Assembly: GCA_036499625.1 (NCBI GenBank)
Contig: DASYDJ010000031.1
Coordinates: 248,001 to 312,000, forward strand
Direction of reading: 5' to 3'
Length of the DNA stretch: 64,000 nt
From: JAQBQB01 sp036499625
Lineage (GTDB): Bacteria > Gemmatimonadota > Gemmatimonadetes > Gemmatimonadales > Gemmatimonadaceae
Position 1 is the stretch's first letter. Each line of letters opens with the position of its first letter. The position numbers and the translations under genes are program-made. Positions 7,824 through 16,966 of the stretch are shown piece by piece. The notes below the pieces were generated by a model, which saw nothing but the letters and a program-made list of their open reading frames with translations, ran no database searches and was not told the origin of the DNA.

Positions 7824-9028
7824 TCGCTCCGCGCTCCGACTTTCCGCTGCTCGCCGGGAACCCCGACCTGCACTATCTCGACTCCGCCGCGACATCGCAG
7901 AAGCCGCGCGCGGTGATCGACGCGCTCACGTATTACTACACCCACGACAACGCCAATCCGCACCGCGGCGCATACGAGCTGTCGGCGCGGGCGACTGACC
8001 GCTATCACGACGCACGGCAGCGAATCGCGCGCTTCGTCGGTGTGGGCGATGCGGACCGTCTCGTCTTCACGCGCGGCACGACAGAATCGCTGAACCTCGT
8101 CGCGACTGCGTGGGGTCGGGCGAACGTCGGGCACGGCGATGAAATCGTCATCACGGGTCTCGAGCACCACGCAAACTTCGTCCCGTGGCAGCAGTTGGCG
8201 AGCGCCGTTGGCGCCACGCTCCGCATCTGCCCGATCACCGAGCACGGTCGCGTCGACACGAAGCAATTCGCCGAGCTGGTTGGGCCGCGGACGAAAGTCG
8301 TCGCGTTCAACCATGTGTCGAACGCGCTTGGAACGATCAATCCGGTGGCCGAGCTGATTGGCATTGCGCGTTCCGCTGCGCCGAACGCCGCGATCGTCTG
8401 CGACGGCGCGCAGTCGGCGCCGCATCTCGCGCTCGACCTCGACGCACTCGATGTGGATTTCTACGCGTTCAGCGGGCACAAAATGCTCGGCCCCATGGGT
8501 TGCGGCGTGCTCGTTGGCAAACGCGACCTGCTCGAGGCAATGCCGCCCTATCAGATGGGCGGCGACATGATCGAGTACGTCTTCGATGAGCGCAGCACGT
8601 GGAATACTCTGCCCCACAAGTTCGAGGCGGGCACGCCCAACGTCGCCGACGCAGTCGGCCTCGCCGCGGCATGCGACTACCTCGGCAAAATCGGCATGAC
8701 CACGGTTCGCGAGCATGAGCAAACGCTCACGGCCCTTGCAACCGACCGCCTGCAGGAAATGACCGGCGTGCGCGTCTACGGACCGCCGGCCGCCGAACGC
8801 AGCGGCGTGGTGAGTTTCACCGTGGAAGGAATTCATCCGCACGATCTGGCGACGATTCTCGACGAACGACAGGTCTGCGTTCGCGCCGGCCATCATTGCG
8901 CGCAACCGCTCATGCGCCGGTTGAACATCCCGGCGACTGCCCGCGCGTCATTCTACGTCTACAACACGGAATCCGACGTCGACGCACTCGTCGCCGGCGT
9001 CCAACACGCACAGGGGGTATTTGCCTGA
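7820..9028 (+). CDS. sufS: Cysteine desulfurase SufS
   Basis: 402 residues. PLP enzyme that removes sulfur from cysteine for cluster assembly. It has the N-terminal YLDSAATSQKPRAVIDA motif, ETTRGTTE-like TRGTTESLNLVA, the PLP lysine in FSGHKMLGPMG and the catalytic cysteine in VRAGHHCAQPLM. ATG 7820 overlaps the Rieske stop. The next gene starts in the stop codon (TGATG). Confidence 0.96.
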   Translation: MIAPRSDFPLLAGNPDLHYLDSAATSQKPRAVIDALTYYYTHDNANPHRGAYELSARATDRYHDARQRIARFVGVGDADRLVFTRGTTESLNLVATAWGRANVGHGDEIVITGLEHHANFVPWQQLASAVGATLRICPITEHGRVDTKQFAELVGPRTKVVAFNHVSNALGTINPVAELIGIARSAAPNAAIVCDGAQSAPHLALDLDALDVDFYAFSGHKMLGPMGCGVLVGKRDLLEAMPPYQMGGDMIEYVFDERSTWNTLPHKFEAGTPNVADAVGLAAACDYLGKIGMTTVREHEQTLTALATDRLQEMTGVRVYGPPAAERSGVVSFTVEGIHPHDLATILDERQVCVRAGHHCAQPLMRRLNIPATARASFYVYNTESDVDALVAGVQHAQGVFA

Positions 9029-9327
9029 TGTACGCGATCGCGATCATTCGGTATCGGCGACCGGTCGAGGAAGTCCTGGCCGTCACCGAGCAGCACCGCG
9101 GCTATCTGCGCGATCTCAAGGATGAGGGAATCCTCATCGCCTCCGGTCCGATGGATCCGCGCACCGGCGGCATCCTGCTCCTCAACGTTCCGGACGACGA
9201 CGTGGTGGCCGCGCTCGATCGCGTGCGCGACGGCGACCCCTACGTGACGTTCGGCATGGCGCAGTACGAGCTCATTCCGTGGAACGTCGGCATCGGGAAA
9301 GAGGATCTGGACAAGCTGGTGCGCTGA
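9028..9327 (+). CDS. YCII-family small protein
   Basis: 99 residues, ferredoxin-like YCII fold. EQHRGYLRDLKDEGILIASG carries the conserved histidine and the glycine turn of the family. The biochemical role is unknown; related proteins include dehydrochlorinases and small stress proteins. Its start overlaps the sufS stop, so it is the last cistron of the SUF operon; convergent with the peptidase gene 12 bases away. Confidence 0.85.
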   Translation: MYAIAIIRYRRPVEEVLAVTEQHRGYLRDLKDEGILIASGPMDPRTGGILLLNVPDDDVVAALDRVRDGDPYVTFGMAQYELIPWNVGIGKEDLDKLVR

Positions 9328-9339
9328 CCGCGCGGCTCG

Positions 9340-10596
9340 TCAGTTCACGCCGGCCAGCGCCGCTACGATCAGCGCTGCCCACTGAATGCCGATGTATGCT
9401 CGCGGCCCGTCCTCATACGATTCACCCAGCGAGTGCGCGCCGCTCGACTGCCCGCCGCCGCCGATCGTAATCGCCGGAATCGACAAGCTGATTGGAATGT
9501 TCGAGTCGGTGCTCGACGCTCCAGTCTCCGACTGAAAGCCGAGCGCTCGCGCGGCGCTCAGCGCGGTTTGAACGATCTGTACGTTGTCGGCCTGGCCGCC
9601 AGTGGGGCGAATGCCGATCGTGTCGATGGTCATCGTCAGCTTTGCCGCCGCCGCGCGCACGCCCGGCCACCGCGCGTTCTCGGCGTCCAGCGCCTCGTGT
9701 GCAATGCGCAGAATTTTCTCGTTGATCGCGGCGAGCGATGCCGCGCTCTCCGAGCGCATGTCGACTTCCATCGACGCCTCGAATGGAATCGAGTTGACCG
9801 ACGTCCCGCCTTTGATCACGCCGACGTTGAACGTCGTCTTCGGATCGGTGGGGACCTGAAGGTCCGAGATCGCGGCGATGGCGCGGCCGAGTGCGTGGAT
9901 TGGATTCGGGATGCCGAATGCGCCGTAGCTGTGGCCGCCCGGACCTTTATATGAGATCTGGTATCGGTCGCTGCCGACGGCGCGACTCACGATCTGCTGG
10001 CCGCTTCCGTCGACGGAGACGAAGTAGTCGATCTTTCCCTTGAGCGTGTTGCCGAACAGGTAGCGCATGCCGCGCAGATTCCCTTCCCCTTCTTCGCCGA
10101 CGTCGCCGACGAAGTAGATCGTGCCTTTCGTCTGGACCTCTGCTCGTTGGAATTCTCGGGCGATCGTCAGCACGGTCGTGAGCCCGCGTCCGTCGTCGGC
10201 GATGCCCGGCGCCAAGAACCTGCCCCCCGAGTGCTTGACCGTGACGTCGGTGCCTTCGGGAAAGACCGTGTCGAGGTGCCCCGCGATCACCACCGTCGGT
10301 CCGCCGCCGGTTCCCTTCCGCTCGGCGATGACGTTCCCGACCGAATCCGTTCGAACGTTCGTGAATCCGAGCGCTTCGAGCCGACGCTTGAACTCCGCGC
10401 CGCGCACCGCCTCCTTGAACGGCGGCGCGGGGATCTGCGTCAGCTCGATCTGCTGTTGAAGCGACCAGGCGCTGTCCGCTTTGATCATGTCGAGCGCGGT
10501 GTGGACGTGCGCGTTCGAGAGCGGAATTGGCGACTGTGCAACGAGTCGCGCGGCGAGCAGGGTGAGGATTGCGACGCCGAACTTCGGACTGAGCAT
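9340..10596 (-). CDS. M20-family zinc peptidase, exported
   Basis: 418 residues. N-terminal signal peptide (about 1-21, ending LVAQ). The two-metal peptidase core has AGHLDTVFPEG (His and Asp), GIADDGRG (bridging Asp) and GDVGEEGEGN (catalytic and metal Glu pair), and a dimerisation insert near KGPGGHSYGAFG. Likely an exported aminopeptidase or dipeptidase of the M20 type; the substrate cannot be read from sequence. It lies just after the next gene upstream on this strand (7-base gap). Confidence 0.92.
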   Translation of the reverse strand: MLSPKFGVAILTLLAARLVAQSPIPLSNAHVHTALDMIKADSAWSLQQQIELTQIPAPPFKEAVRGAEFKRRLEALGFTNVRTDSVGNVIAERKGTGGGPTVVIAGHLDTVFPEGTDVTVKHSGGRFLAPGIADDGRGLTTVLTIAREFQRAEVQTKGTIYFVGDVGEEGEGNLRGMRYLFGNTLKGKIDYFVSVDGSGQQIVSRAVGSDRYQISYKGPGGHSYGAFGIPNPIHALGRAIAAISDLQVPTDPKTTFNVGVIKGGTSVNSIPFEASMEVDMRSESAASLAAINEKILRIAHEALDAENARWPGVRAAAAKLTMTIDTIGIRPTGGQADNVQIVQTALSAARALGFQSETGASSTDSNIPISLSIPAITIGGGGQSSGAHSLGESYEDGPRAYIGIQWAALIVAALAGVN

Positions 10597-10603
10597 GCGT
10601 CGT

Positions 10604-11053
10604 TTACGGCTTGCTGGTGTGATCGGTCAAGATTCCCGGATTCACCGGCGTTGCCAGCGCATCGAGCGGATCTTGGGGGTAGGCGCGACTGAGCCGGAAG
10701 AGATCGCCGACCAGCGCGACGGGCGGCAGTATGAGAAATAGTATTGCAGATCCAGTAATTGCGGCGATCCCACACCCGGCAACCGCGAGCGCGAGTGGTT
10801 CGACCACCGTTCGCCACAGTGGAACGCGGCGCAGCGCGGACCAACTGACCGTCGGACTCACGATCGCGGCGAGGCCACCGAACCACGCCGCGTTGATCGC
10901 GTAGTTCTGCAGCGTGGCCGGGGGCGCGCCGCCCACAATCTTCCCGGCGATGGTCAGCGCGATGCTGAAGACGACTCCTGCCGCCGCGCCGGCGACGGGA
11001 AGTCCGATTCTGAGCCAGCGGCGTGTCGCGAAGTACGGACTGAAGAAAGCCAT
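10604..11053 (-). CDS. Multi-pass membrane protein, unknown function
   Basis: 149 residues with about four hydrophobic segments (AAAGVVFSIALTIAGKIVG, INAAWFGGLAAIVS, VVEPLALAVAGCGIAAITG and ILFLILPPVALVG). ATG 11053 gives MAFFSPYFATRRW; the open frame upstream runs antisense into the adjacent gene and is not likely coding. It sits between a GyrI-like gene and the M20 peptidase, all on the minus strand. No family recognised. Confidence 0.6.
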   Translation of the reverse strand: MAFFSPYFATRRWLRIGLPVAGAAAGVVFSIALTIAGKIVGGAPPATLQNYAINAAWFGGLAAIVSPTVSWSALRRVPLWRTVVEPLALAVAGCGIAAITGSAILFLILPPVALVGDLFRLSRAYPQDPLDALATPVNPGILTDHTSKP

Positions 11054-11061
11054 CACGCGCC

Positions 11062-11544
11062 TCAGCGAGTTGTCGGCGCCAGCAGATAACACACGGTGGT
11101 CTCGAGCTGCGCCTCGTTCTCCGTCCAGTGCCCGTAGATCTCCCAGCTCGTTCCGGCCAAGGATCGTCCGTTGGTCCGGCACCATGCGAGCACCGCGGCG
11201 TGTGCGCCACCCAGACCGGAGTATGCGCCGCGATGGATCGTCATCGCGGCTTCGCCGGTGGGGAGATCGACCATTCGCACGGATCCGGTTGGAGCGAATG
11301 GTGCCGTGATGCCGACGCCGAAATCGACGTCGATCTCCTCGGGCAAGTCTGCGACGGTTCGATAGACGAAGATGTTCTGACCATCGATGTGCAGCGCGCC
11401 GCTGCGGGCGGCGGCGTAGACCTGGTCGAGATAGACGCGAAACATCTCGGGGATGCGGCGCGCGGTCACGCGCGCGGAGACCGCGGCGATCGCGCGCGGG
11501 GCGCCCTGTTGCACGGTGACGGTGTAGCTGCCGACGGGTGTCAT
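11062..11544 (-). CDS. GyrI-like effector-binding-domain protein
   Basis: 160 residues. The whole protein is one AraC-type effector-binding (GyrI/SOUL-like) domain: VDFGVGITAP, MTIHRGAYSGLGGAHAAV and WEIYGHWTE are the conserved elements. No DNA-binding part, so it is a stand-alone small-molecule or drug-binding protein. The reaction or ligand is unknown. It starts 8 bases upstream of the membrane gene and is probably co-transcribed with it. Confidence 0.8.
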   Translation of the reverse strand: MTPVGSYTVTVQQGAPRAIAAVSARVTARRIPEMFRVYLDQVYAAARSGALHIDGQNIFVYRTVADLPEEIDVDFGVGITAPFAPTGSVRMVDLPTGEAAMTIHRGAYSGLGGAHAAVLAWCRTNGRSLAGTSWEIYGHWTENEAQLETTVCYLLAPTTR

Positions 11545-11627
11545 GATCAGCTCCAGGCTCGAGGCCGCCTAATTTAGCTCCGCGGAACGACAGTTGCCTC
11601 TTTGGTCGCGACCTCAACAACACGACC

Positions 11628-11774
11628 ATGCTCTACACTATCGCGATCATCCTCATCATTCTGTGGGCCCTCGGCTACTTCGCATTCAATCTGGGCGGCC
11701 TGATCCACATTCTGCTGATTATCGCACTGATTGCGATCATTCTGCGAGTCATTCAAGGACGCAGACCGATTTGA
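11628..11774 (+). CDS. lmo0937-family small membrane protein
   Basis: 48 residues: MLYTIAIILIILWALGYF, then a glycine turn and a second hydrophobic helix (HILLIIALIAIILRVIQG). This is the standard pattern of the lmo0937 family of tiny two-helix membrane proteins, often stress-induced. No obvious Shine-Dalgarno site. Confidence 0.8.
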   Translation: MLYTIAIILIILWALGYFAFNLGGLIHILLIIALIAIILRVIQGRRPI

Positions 11775-11811
11775 GTCGAGGCACCGACCGCGGTCGCGGG
11801 AGGTGCCTTGG

Positions 11812-12009
11812 CTAGTTGGTTTTCGGCGATCCGGTCGCGCTGGCCTGGCATGCTTCACATAGCCACACCGGGCGAAGCGCGGCTTCGCGGCCGGTGGCGT
11901 CCGGCGCGGCGGTAAAGTGAAGATGCACGACTCCGGTATCTGTGCCGCACCGCGCGCACGTATCTGGAGTCGGCGCCTCTCCTTCCTTCCGCTTCATGAA
12001 GATCGCCAT
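11812..12009 (-). CDS. Small zinc-binding protein (two CxxC pairs)
   Basis: 65 residues with CARC near residue 18 and CEAC near residue 50, a four-cysteine zinc site. The histidines between them (VVHLHF) are not obviously ligands. Basic and short; function unknown. Divergent from the MBL-fold gene. Confidence 0.6.
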   Translation of the reverse strand: MAIFMKRKEGEAPTPDTCARCGTDTGVVHLHFTAAPDATGREAALRPVWLCEACQASATGSPKTN

Positions 12010-12073
12010 CGTGGCCTCGCTGGCTGGAAGATGCGACTATGGCTGAAGTACACTCCAGCGGCGCCGGTAATCA

Positions 12074-13177
12074 ATGCCGATGCGGTCCATGACGCCGCGA
12101 AGCAAGAATCAAACACATCCGCACTCCCGCCGCTCGACCATCATCGTGACTTCCCGCTGGCACCAACCCCTCCACGCCTTCTTCGAACGCCCGTATCCGA
12201 GTGCCAACGCCATCCTGCTGCACGGCCCGGCGTCAGTACTCGTCGATCCCGGCTTCGGCAGCGACATCATAGATCTGGAAACTTGGCTCACGAACGGCGG
12301 CGTCCCGCCCGATCAACTCGCGCTGGTGGTGAACACACACTATCACAGCGACCACGTCGGCGGGAATCACGTACTACAGCAACAATACGGTGTCGCCGTC
12401 GCCGCGCACGCGCACGACGCAGACATGATCAATCGTCGCGATCCCAATGCGTGCGCCGCGGAGTGGCTACGCCAGCCTGTGGAGTCCTATACGGTCGATC
12501 GATCGCTCACCGAAGGCGACACCATCGACACCGGGGCCGCGGTATGGCAGGTCCTGCACACGCCGGGACACACCGTCGGCCACATATCACTGTTCGAACC
12601 AACCAGCGGCGTGCTGATCGTCGGCGACGCTGTCCATGCGGCCGATGTCGGCTGGTTGAATCCCGTCCTCGAAGGGGCCCATTCGCTAACGCGCTCGCTC
12701 GAGACGATCGAGCGCTTGCAGGCTTTGGAACCTCGCTTGGCGCTGTCGGGCCACGGCGCCGCGATCGTCGATCCCGCATCGGCGTTTCGCACCGGGCGAG
12801 GACGTTTCGAGCGCTGGCTCAGCGACCCCGAAGGAATGGCGTGGCACGCGGCAAAACGAATTCTTGCCTATGCACTCATGATCGAAGGCGGAATGGATGC
12901 CGACGACGTCGCGCCGTATCTCGAGGCATCGCAGTGGGTACACGACTTTGCGAAATCTCCATTCGCGACGACGCCCGCAAACTTTGCCGAGCTGCTTCTT
13001 CAGGAGCTGCTGCGTTCTCGTGGCGCGCGGTGGGAAAGCGATCGGCTGGTCGCGACTGCGCCGCACACGCCAACAGATCCGTCATGGCCGCGGTCGGCCG
13101 TCAGCCCATCAGATTGGCAAACCAGATCGCCAGAAGAGGAATCACGGCGAGCAACAGATAGAAGACGATCATCTTGA
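12074..13177 (+). CDS. MBL-fold metallo-hydrolase
   Basis: 367 residues from the first ATG; GTG 12146 (MTSRWHQPLHAF...) is an attractive alternative start because homology to the fold begins there. Metal ligands are visible: NTHYHSDHVGGNH (HxHxDH), HTPGHTVGH, GDAVH and SGHG. A C-terminal helical extension (DDVAPYLEASQWVHDF) resembles the winged-helix tail of LACTB2/glyoxalase-II-like hydrolases. Substrate unknown. The last 77 bases overlap the convergent gene ending at 13101, and that basic tail may be non-conserved. Confidence 0.85.
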   Translation: MPMRSMTPRSKNQTHPHSRRSTIIVTSRWHQPLHAFFERPYPSANAILLHGPASVLVDPGFGSDIIDLETWLTNGGVPPDQLALVVNTHYHSDHVGGNHVLQQQYGVAVAAHAHDADMINRRDPNACAAEWLRQPVESYTVDRSLTEGDTIDTGAAVWQVLHTPGHTVGHISLFEPTSGVLIVGDAVHAADVGWLNPVLEGAHSLTRSLETIERLQALEPRLALSGHGAAIVDPASAFRTGRGRFERWLSDPEGMAWHAAKRILAYALMIEGGMDADDVAPYLEASQWVHDFAKSPFATTPANFAELLLQELLRSRGARWESDRLVATAPHTPTDPSWPRSAVSPSDWQTRSPEEESRRATDRRRSS

Positions 13178-13418
13178 TCGTGCGCTCGCGCGGGCTCGAG
13201 CGTTTTGTGAACGTATAGAAGTGGTCCGGCGGCCCCTCGCGAATGAATCCTTGGAGGAGCATCTGGTCCCACGTGTCGTCGAGCGGCGTGTCCAACTCCG
13301 CGACGGTGCGTGCGGTGCTCGGTGAGATGGCACCCGCCGCGATGAATCTCGAGAGCAATTGCTGCTGCGCGCCTTCTCTGCGCAGCGAGTCAATTAGGGT
13401 CAAGCTAGAAATGGACAT
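13101..13418 (-). CDS. Small tail-anchored protein, unknown
   Basis: 105 residues from ATG 13418. A soluble N-terminal part, with SLRREGAQQQLLSRFIAAG suggesting a helical domain, is followed by one C-terminal transmembrane helix (IVFYLLLAVIPLLAIWFANL). It overlaps the end of the MBL gene on the opposite strand. No family recognised. Confidence 0.55.
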   Translation of the reverse strand: MSISSLTLIDSLRREGAQQQLLSRFIAAGAISPSTARTVAELDTPLDDTWDQMLLQGFIREGPPDHFYTFTKRSSPRERTIKMIVFYLLLAVIPLLAIWFANLMG

Positions 13419-13556
13419 CGCGCACTTCACCACGCTGAGAGAGCTGTACTGAAAGGTAAGGATGCGGCCGCCATGCCCCACAAGTACCACCCCCATAACA
13501 CCTTAGGGCGCCTCCTTCCGAAGTCGTGGCCCCGAGCGTTGGTTTAAGTCAACTAA

Positions 13557-15356
13557 ATGTTTCCACGGGCTCCGCCCGTCCCGCCTCCCGGCTCCCCTTC
13601 TTCGCCGCCGAAGATGCCTCACACACAGTTTCCGGGCGTCACGCCCAACGAGTGGATCGACAAAACGTCGCTCCGACTCAGCCGCCGCACATCGGGCCTC
13701 GTAAAACTCGACGTCGCGTATGCGAACTTCTACTCCAATCGGCACAGCCAGCTCTATGCCGGCCGACTGCTCGACGCGCTCGAGGCCTACAAGAAGGAAG
13801 CCGGCGGCAATTGGGCGGCGAGCGAGCGAAATCGCAAAGGCGGAGGCCTGTTCGCGGAGACCGAGGCCTGGGTGTTGGCGGAAGCCGAGCAGCGTGGCTG
13901 GTGGAAAGCCGGCACGGGCGACAAAGGCGCCGCGGCACTCGCGACATATGACATTCCTCATTCTCGATATGGCGTGCTGTTCCTGCTCGGCAACACGACG
14001 GTCGGCATCGATTCGTGGTCCGTTGCACTCGAGGGGCTGTCGACGGTCGGCGGCGCTGTCGGTACCGGCTTCACGACCGACGTCGGCCATCTCGACAGCT
14101 CGATACTCGCTAATCCAACGGTCGACCTCAACGGTCTCGACGTCCAGCAAAGTGCGCTGGTAGGTCTCGGGACGATCGTGCCCAAGGCCGCCTCGAGGGT
14201 GATCGCCACACCGACGACGAAGATCGCGACGAAGAGCGTCGGCAGTGGTCCGGTCGACAGCTCGTCGTATGGCTTTCCGTGTTCGCGGGCCGGCATCGAG
14301 GCGATCGAAGAAGATCCCGCCCTCTTCCTCAACCCATTCGTACTCGGCGGCACCCTCATCGTCGGTGCGGGATTGCTCGTCGCGGATGTCCTGAACAATC
14401 TGCGCAAAATGCTCGTCGACCTGGTGACGAGTCTCTACGAGCACATGAAGGGCAAGCTGATGGTCGACGGGTCCTGGCCATGGGACGTAGCCGGCGGTCT
14501 CGTCAAGAAGATGATCAAGCTCATCGTCGGCAAATGTCTCAAGGCCTGTGCGCCGTTGATCGGTGGACTCATGGACTTGGGCACCGGACTCGCGAAGACG
14601 TTCGCCGCGGCCAAGGAGCGCATTGGCGCGTGGTTGCTGCGCCGCAAGATCTCGCTCAACGAAGGCCATCCGACGCAGATCGCCAACAGCATCGAGGGCG
14701 AGATGAACAAGGGCATCTTCGTCGGACTGTGGGCGGTGCTGAAAGGCATTGCGTCGCTGGCGCTGCAGTCCTTTCTGCCCGGTGCGGGCAATCTCGTCAA
14801 CGCCGTGGTCACCGGCGTGGAGTGGCTGGTCAAGTGCGTGTGGCGTCTATGGGAGGAATCAAAGATTGCTAAATTCCTGCTCGTCGCCCGCGGACACTAC
14901 GAGCGGGAACGTCAGCTTGCGTCGATGATGCCAGTACTGGCACCGTCAGTACCGGGCAGGACGTCGCACGGAGTGGAGTTCGAGCCCTGCCGCGATCGCT
15001 CGAAAGGCGGGATCATCCACAATCTCGAAGCCTTCAAGACATTCTTTCAGAGCGGCTGCGACGCCAGCCCGGTCATTCCGATGCTCACGTTGAACAGCGG
15101 CATCTGCGGGAGTCTCATGACATTATTAAAGATGTTTGATGGCCGCGAGGAAGCGATGATCTCGCAGCAGACGTTCAATGACGGCGCCGAATATTTCTCG
15201 CGGCTCAAGGCCTACGGCCGCAAGTACATGAAGTCGTCCGGCTTCACGTTCCAGTCGTCGAATCCGAGTGTCACCGGCTACCTCGGGCATGCCATCTCGC
15301 ATCATCAGCGAGTGCAGCCGACGAGTGCGAAGGTGATTGCGGCGTTAGCAGGGTAG
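13557..15356 (+). CDS. Large helical protein of unknown function (599 aa), first of a three-gene unknown cluster
   Basis: 599 residues; a likely alternative start is ATG 13614 (MPHTQFPGVTP). The N-terminal about 100 residues form a helical module (RTSGLVKLDVAYANFY...LLDALEAYKKEAG...WAASERNRKGGG). Its spacing (Arg-Ser/Thr, Leu-Asp, Tyr, then Trp...Arg-Asn) resembles the N-terminus of the 439-aa neighbour. The middle (about 255-430) is rich in amphipathic and hydrophobic helices with glycine (LIVGAGLLVADVL, LIGGLMDLGTGLAKTF, LPGAGNLVNAVVTGVEWLV), which could insert in membranes. No signal peptide. Convergent with the next gene, 18 bases apart. I cannot name a family; a secreted or injected effector is one possibility, unproven. 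Confidence 0.7.
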   Translation: MFPRAPPVPPPGSPSSPPKMPHTQFPGVTPNEWIDKTSLRLSRRTSGLVKLDVAYANFYSNRHSQLYAGRLLDALEAYKKEAGGNWAASERNRKGGGLFAETEAWVLAEAEQRGWWKAGTGDKGAAALATYDIPHSRYGVLFLLGNTTVGIDSWSVALEGLSTVGGAVGTGFTTDVGHLDSSILANPTVDLNGLDVQQSALVGLGTIVPKAASRVIATPTTKIATKSVGSGPVDSSSYGFPCSRAGIEAIEEDPALFLNPFVLGGTLIVGAGLLVADVLNNLRKMLVDLVTSLYEHMKGKLMVDGSWPWDVAGGLVKKMIKLIVGKCLKACAPLIGGLMDLGTGLAKTFAAAKERIGAWLLRRKISLNEGHPTQIANSIEGEMNKGIFVGLWAVLKGIASLALQSFLPGAGNLVNAVVTGVEWLVKCVWRLWEESKIAKFLLVARGHYERERQLASMMPVLAPSVPGRTSHGVEFEPCRDRSKGGIIHNLEAFKTFFQSGCDASPVIPMLTLNSGICGSLMTLLKMFDGREEAMISQQTFNDGAEYFSRLKAYGRKYMKSSGFTFQSSNPSVTGYLGHAISHHQRVQPTSAKVIAALAG

Positions 15357-15374
15357 CTGGTCGCGCCGAGCGTA

Positions 15375-16694
15375 CTATCGCGGCCGCGGCACGACGCGCC
15401 CGCGATATCCCTGCGCCGGCGCCGGCGGATCCGGCGGAAGCGGTGGAGCGTAGCCGCCGAGTATCGCCGGCGCTGGGCCGAGCGGCGCGGGCGTGAGCGG
15501 TCCCATCACCGCCGCCGCCGCCGCTCGCTCTGTCGACACGCGATCGACTCCCCCCGCCGCGCGCATGGCAGCTTCGAAGAGCGGCCAGTGGAACGACAAC
15601 GACTTGCACTCCCGACACGCATCCTTCCCGAACGGACCATGCGCCTGGCCGCCGGTGTTCTTCGGCTTCCAGTGTCGTTTGAGGATTGCGAATGCCGCCG
15701 CCCGGTCGATCGTCGCCTCGTGCGCCCGCAGCGTTTCAGAAACGCGCGCGCCGTCGAGCGCACGGTGGATCGGTTCGGGCCTCATGCGCGCGTCGGTGAA
15801 CTCAATGCGACCGGCGTTCGCCTCGGCGAGGAACGCCTGGCCCGTCGTTTCCGCCTTGCCAAACGGCTTCACACGCAGGTCCGCCATCTTCACGCCGTAC
15901 GCCGCCAACGCTTCCACCGCCATCACGAGATTGGGATCCCCGGGCTGATAGTGACCGCTATCGGTGTCGATGCGAATCACCTTCCCGTTCTGGATCTTCA
16001 TCACGCCGGCGCATTTCACGGCTTCGCCCGCCAGGTACGACGAGTGAAAGCGCCCCTTCGTCGAACCGTTGTTGGTGTAGTGCGGGCCATGATAGAACTC
16101 TCCCGACAGCGTGACGACGTACCCGCCGCTGTCCACCGCGATCGGCCGCTGGCCCTGCCCGCCGGTCTGATCGTCGACGCCGATGGTGTTGGCCAATACG
16201 AGGTCGGCACTGTTGGTCCACCACGACTGCTGGTACGCCATGCCGCCAACGAACGAGAGCTTATACTTGGCTGCCTTGTCCGGCGCCAGATAGTCAGCCG
16301 CCTTGCTCGTGATGTCGACCTCGACGCCGTGTTCCACCATGTTCTTGCCGAACGTCTCGGTGAGCCAGTTCGGGAGCAGATTCTGCTTGCCCGCGATGCC
16401 TGTCAGCTCGCAGAGCCGATTGACGACCGCCGTGTAAAACGTGTAGACGCTCGGCCGCCGGCGCACGTTGACCGACGGGTCGCCGCGGTCGCAGATGCGC
16501 AGCCACATGTCCGTCGCAAAATAAATGCGACCGAGGAACATGATCTTCGCCTTCTCTTCCTCCGTGCCGTGATACAGATCGAGCAGCAGATCGATCCGCT
16601 GCAGGATCGTGTCGCTCGGGCGCTTGGCGGACGTGACGAAAGTCAGGTCGGTCGCTGTCTGGAACTCGGCTTTCGTCGCGATCACTACCGGCAT
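15375..16694 (-). CDS. 439-aa protein of unknown function with GHYxP motif
   Basis: The N-terminal about 110 residues are helical (RPSDTILQRIDLLLDLYHG...RPSVYTFYTAVVNRLCELTG). Beyond about 150 the protein is probably alpha/beta. The block HSSYLAGEAVKCAGVMKIQ, then VIRIDTDSGHYQPGDPN, then AVEALAAYGVKM is striking. I associate the S-x-x-SGHY-x-P arrangement with uncharacterised, possibly effector-type proteins of soil bacteria, from memory only. A cysteine pair (CRECKSL) and a proline-rich C-terminus follow. No signal peptide or membrane segment. It diverges from the 569-aa gene across 272 bases. Confidence 0.7.
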   Translation of the reverse strand: MPVVIATKAEFQTATDLTFVTSAKRPSDTILQRIDLLLDLYHGTEEEKAKIMFLGRIYFATDMWLRICDRGDPSVNVRRRPSVYTFYTAVVNRLCELTGIAGKQNLLPNWLTETFGKNMVEHGVEVDITSKAADYLAPDKAAKYKLSFVGGMAYQQSWWTNSADLVLANTIGVDDQTGGQGQRPIAVDSGGYVVTLSGEFYHGPHYTNNGSTKGRFHSSYLAGEAVKCAGVMKIQNGKVIRIDTDSGHYQPGDPNLVMAVEALAAYGVKMADLRVKPFGKAETTGQAFLAEANAGRIEFTDARMRPEPIHRALDGARVSETLRAHEATIDRAAAFAILKRHWKPKNTGGQAHGPFGKDACRECKSLSFHWPLFEAAMRAAGGVDRVSTERAAAAAVMGPLTPAPLGPAPAILGGYAPPLPPDPPAPAQGYRGRVVPRPR

Positions 16695-16966
16695 GAAAAC
16701 CCTTGCATCGTGTGGGGGCGGCTAACCTACCAGAGGGGCTCGGCACGCGCCAGCAATTGAGACCGCAATGAAGCAGGTTCGTGACGGCGTATCGCGATCT
16801 CCCCTTGCTGAAGCACGTGCACGAGCCCAAAATCATAAACACCAGATTTGCCAGGGAGTTAGCCGCAGTGTCCAGCGGCAGCGCCTGCATCGCAACGAAG
16901 CGCGCGACACTCTCTGCTGGCGTTCCCTCCTGCCGCAATACCAGCAATACCACCGGAAAATCGTAG
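16695..16966. other. Divergent intergenic region in the unknown three-gene cluster
   Basis: 272 bases between two divergent large genes. No clear promoter pair was seen. The minus strand from about 16998 to 16768 carries an open frame with coding-like composition (EFGIYDFPVVLLVLRQEG, LANLVFMILG), but it runs out of frame into the 439-aa gene, so it may be a gene remnant. Confidence 0.35.

Noticed and set aside
13503..14669. 388-codon minus-strand frame opposite the 599-aa gene
   Set aside because: No recognisable content, charged low-complexity composition; the plus frame has clear helical and hydrophobic periodicity.
15588..16760. 390-codon plus-strand frame opposite the 439-aa gene
   Set aside because: Arg/His-rich antisense artefact; the minus frame has protein-like motifs.
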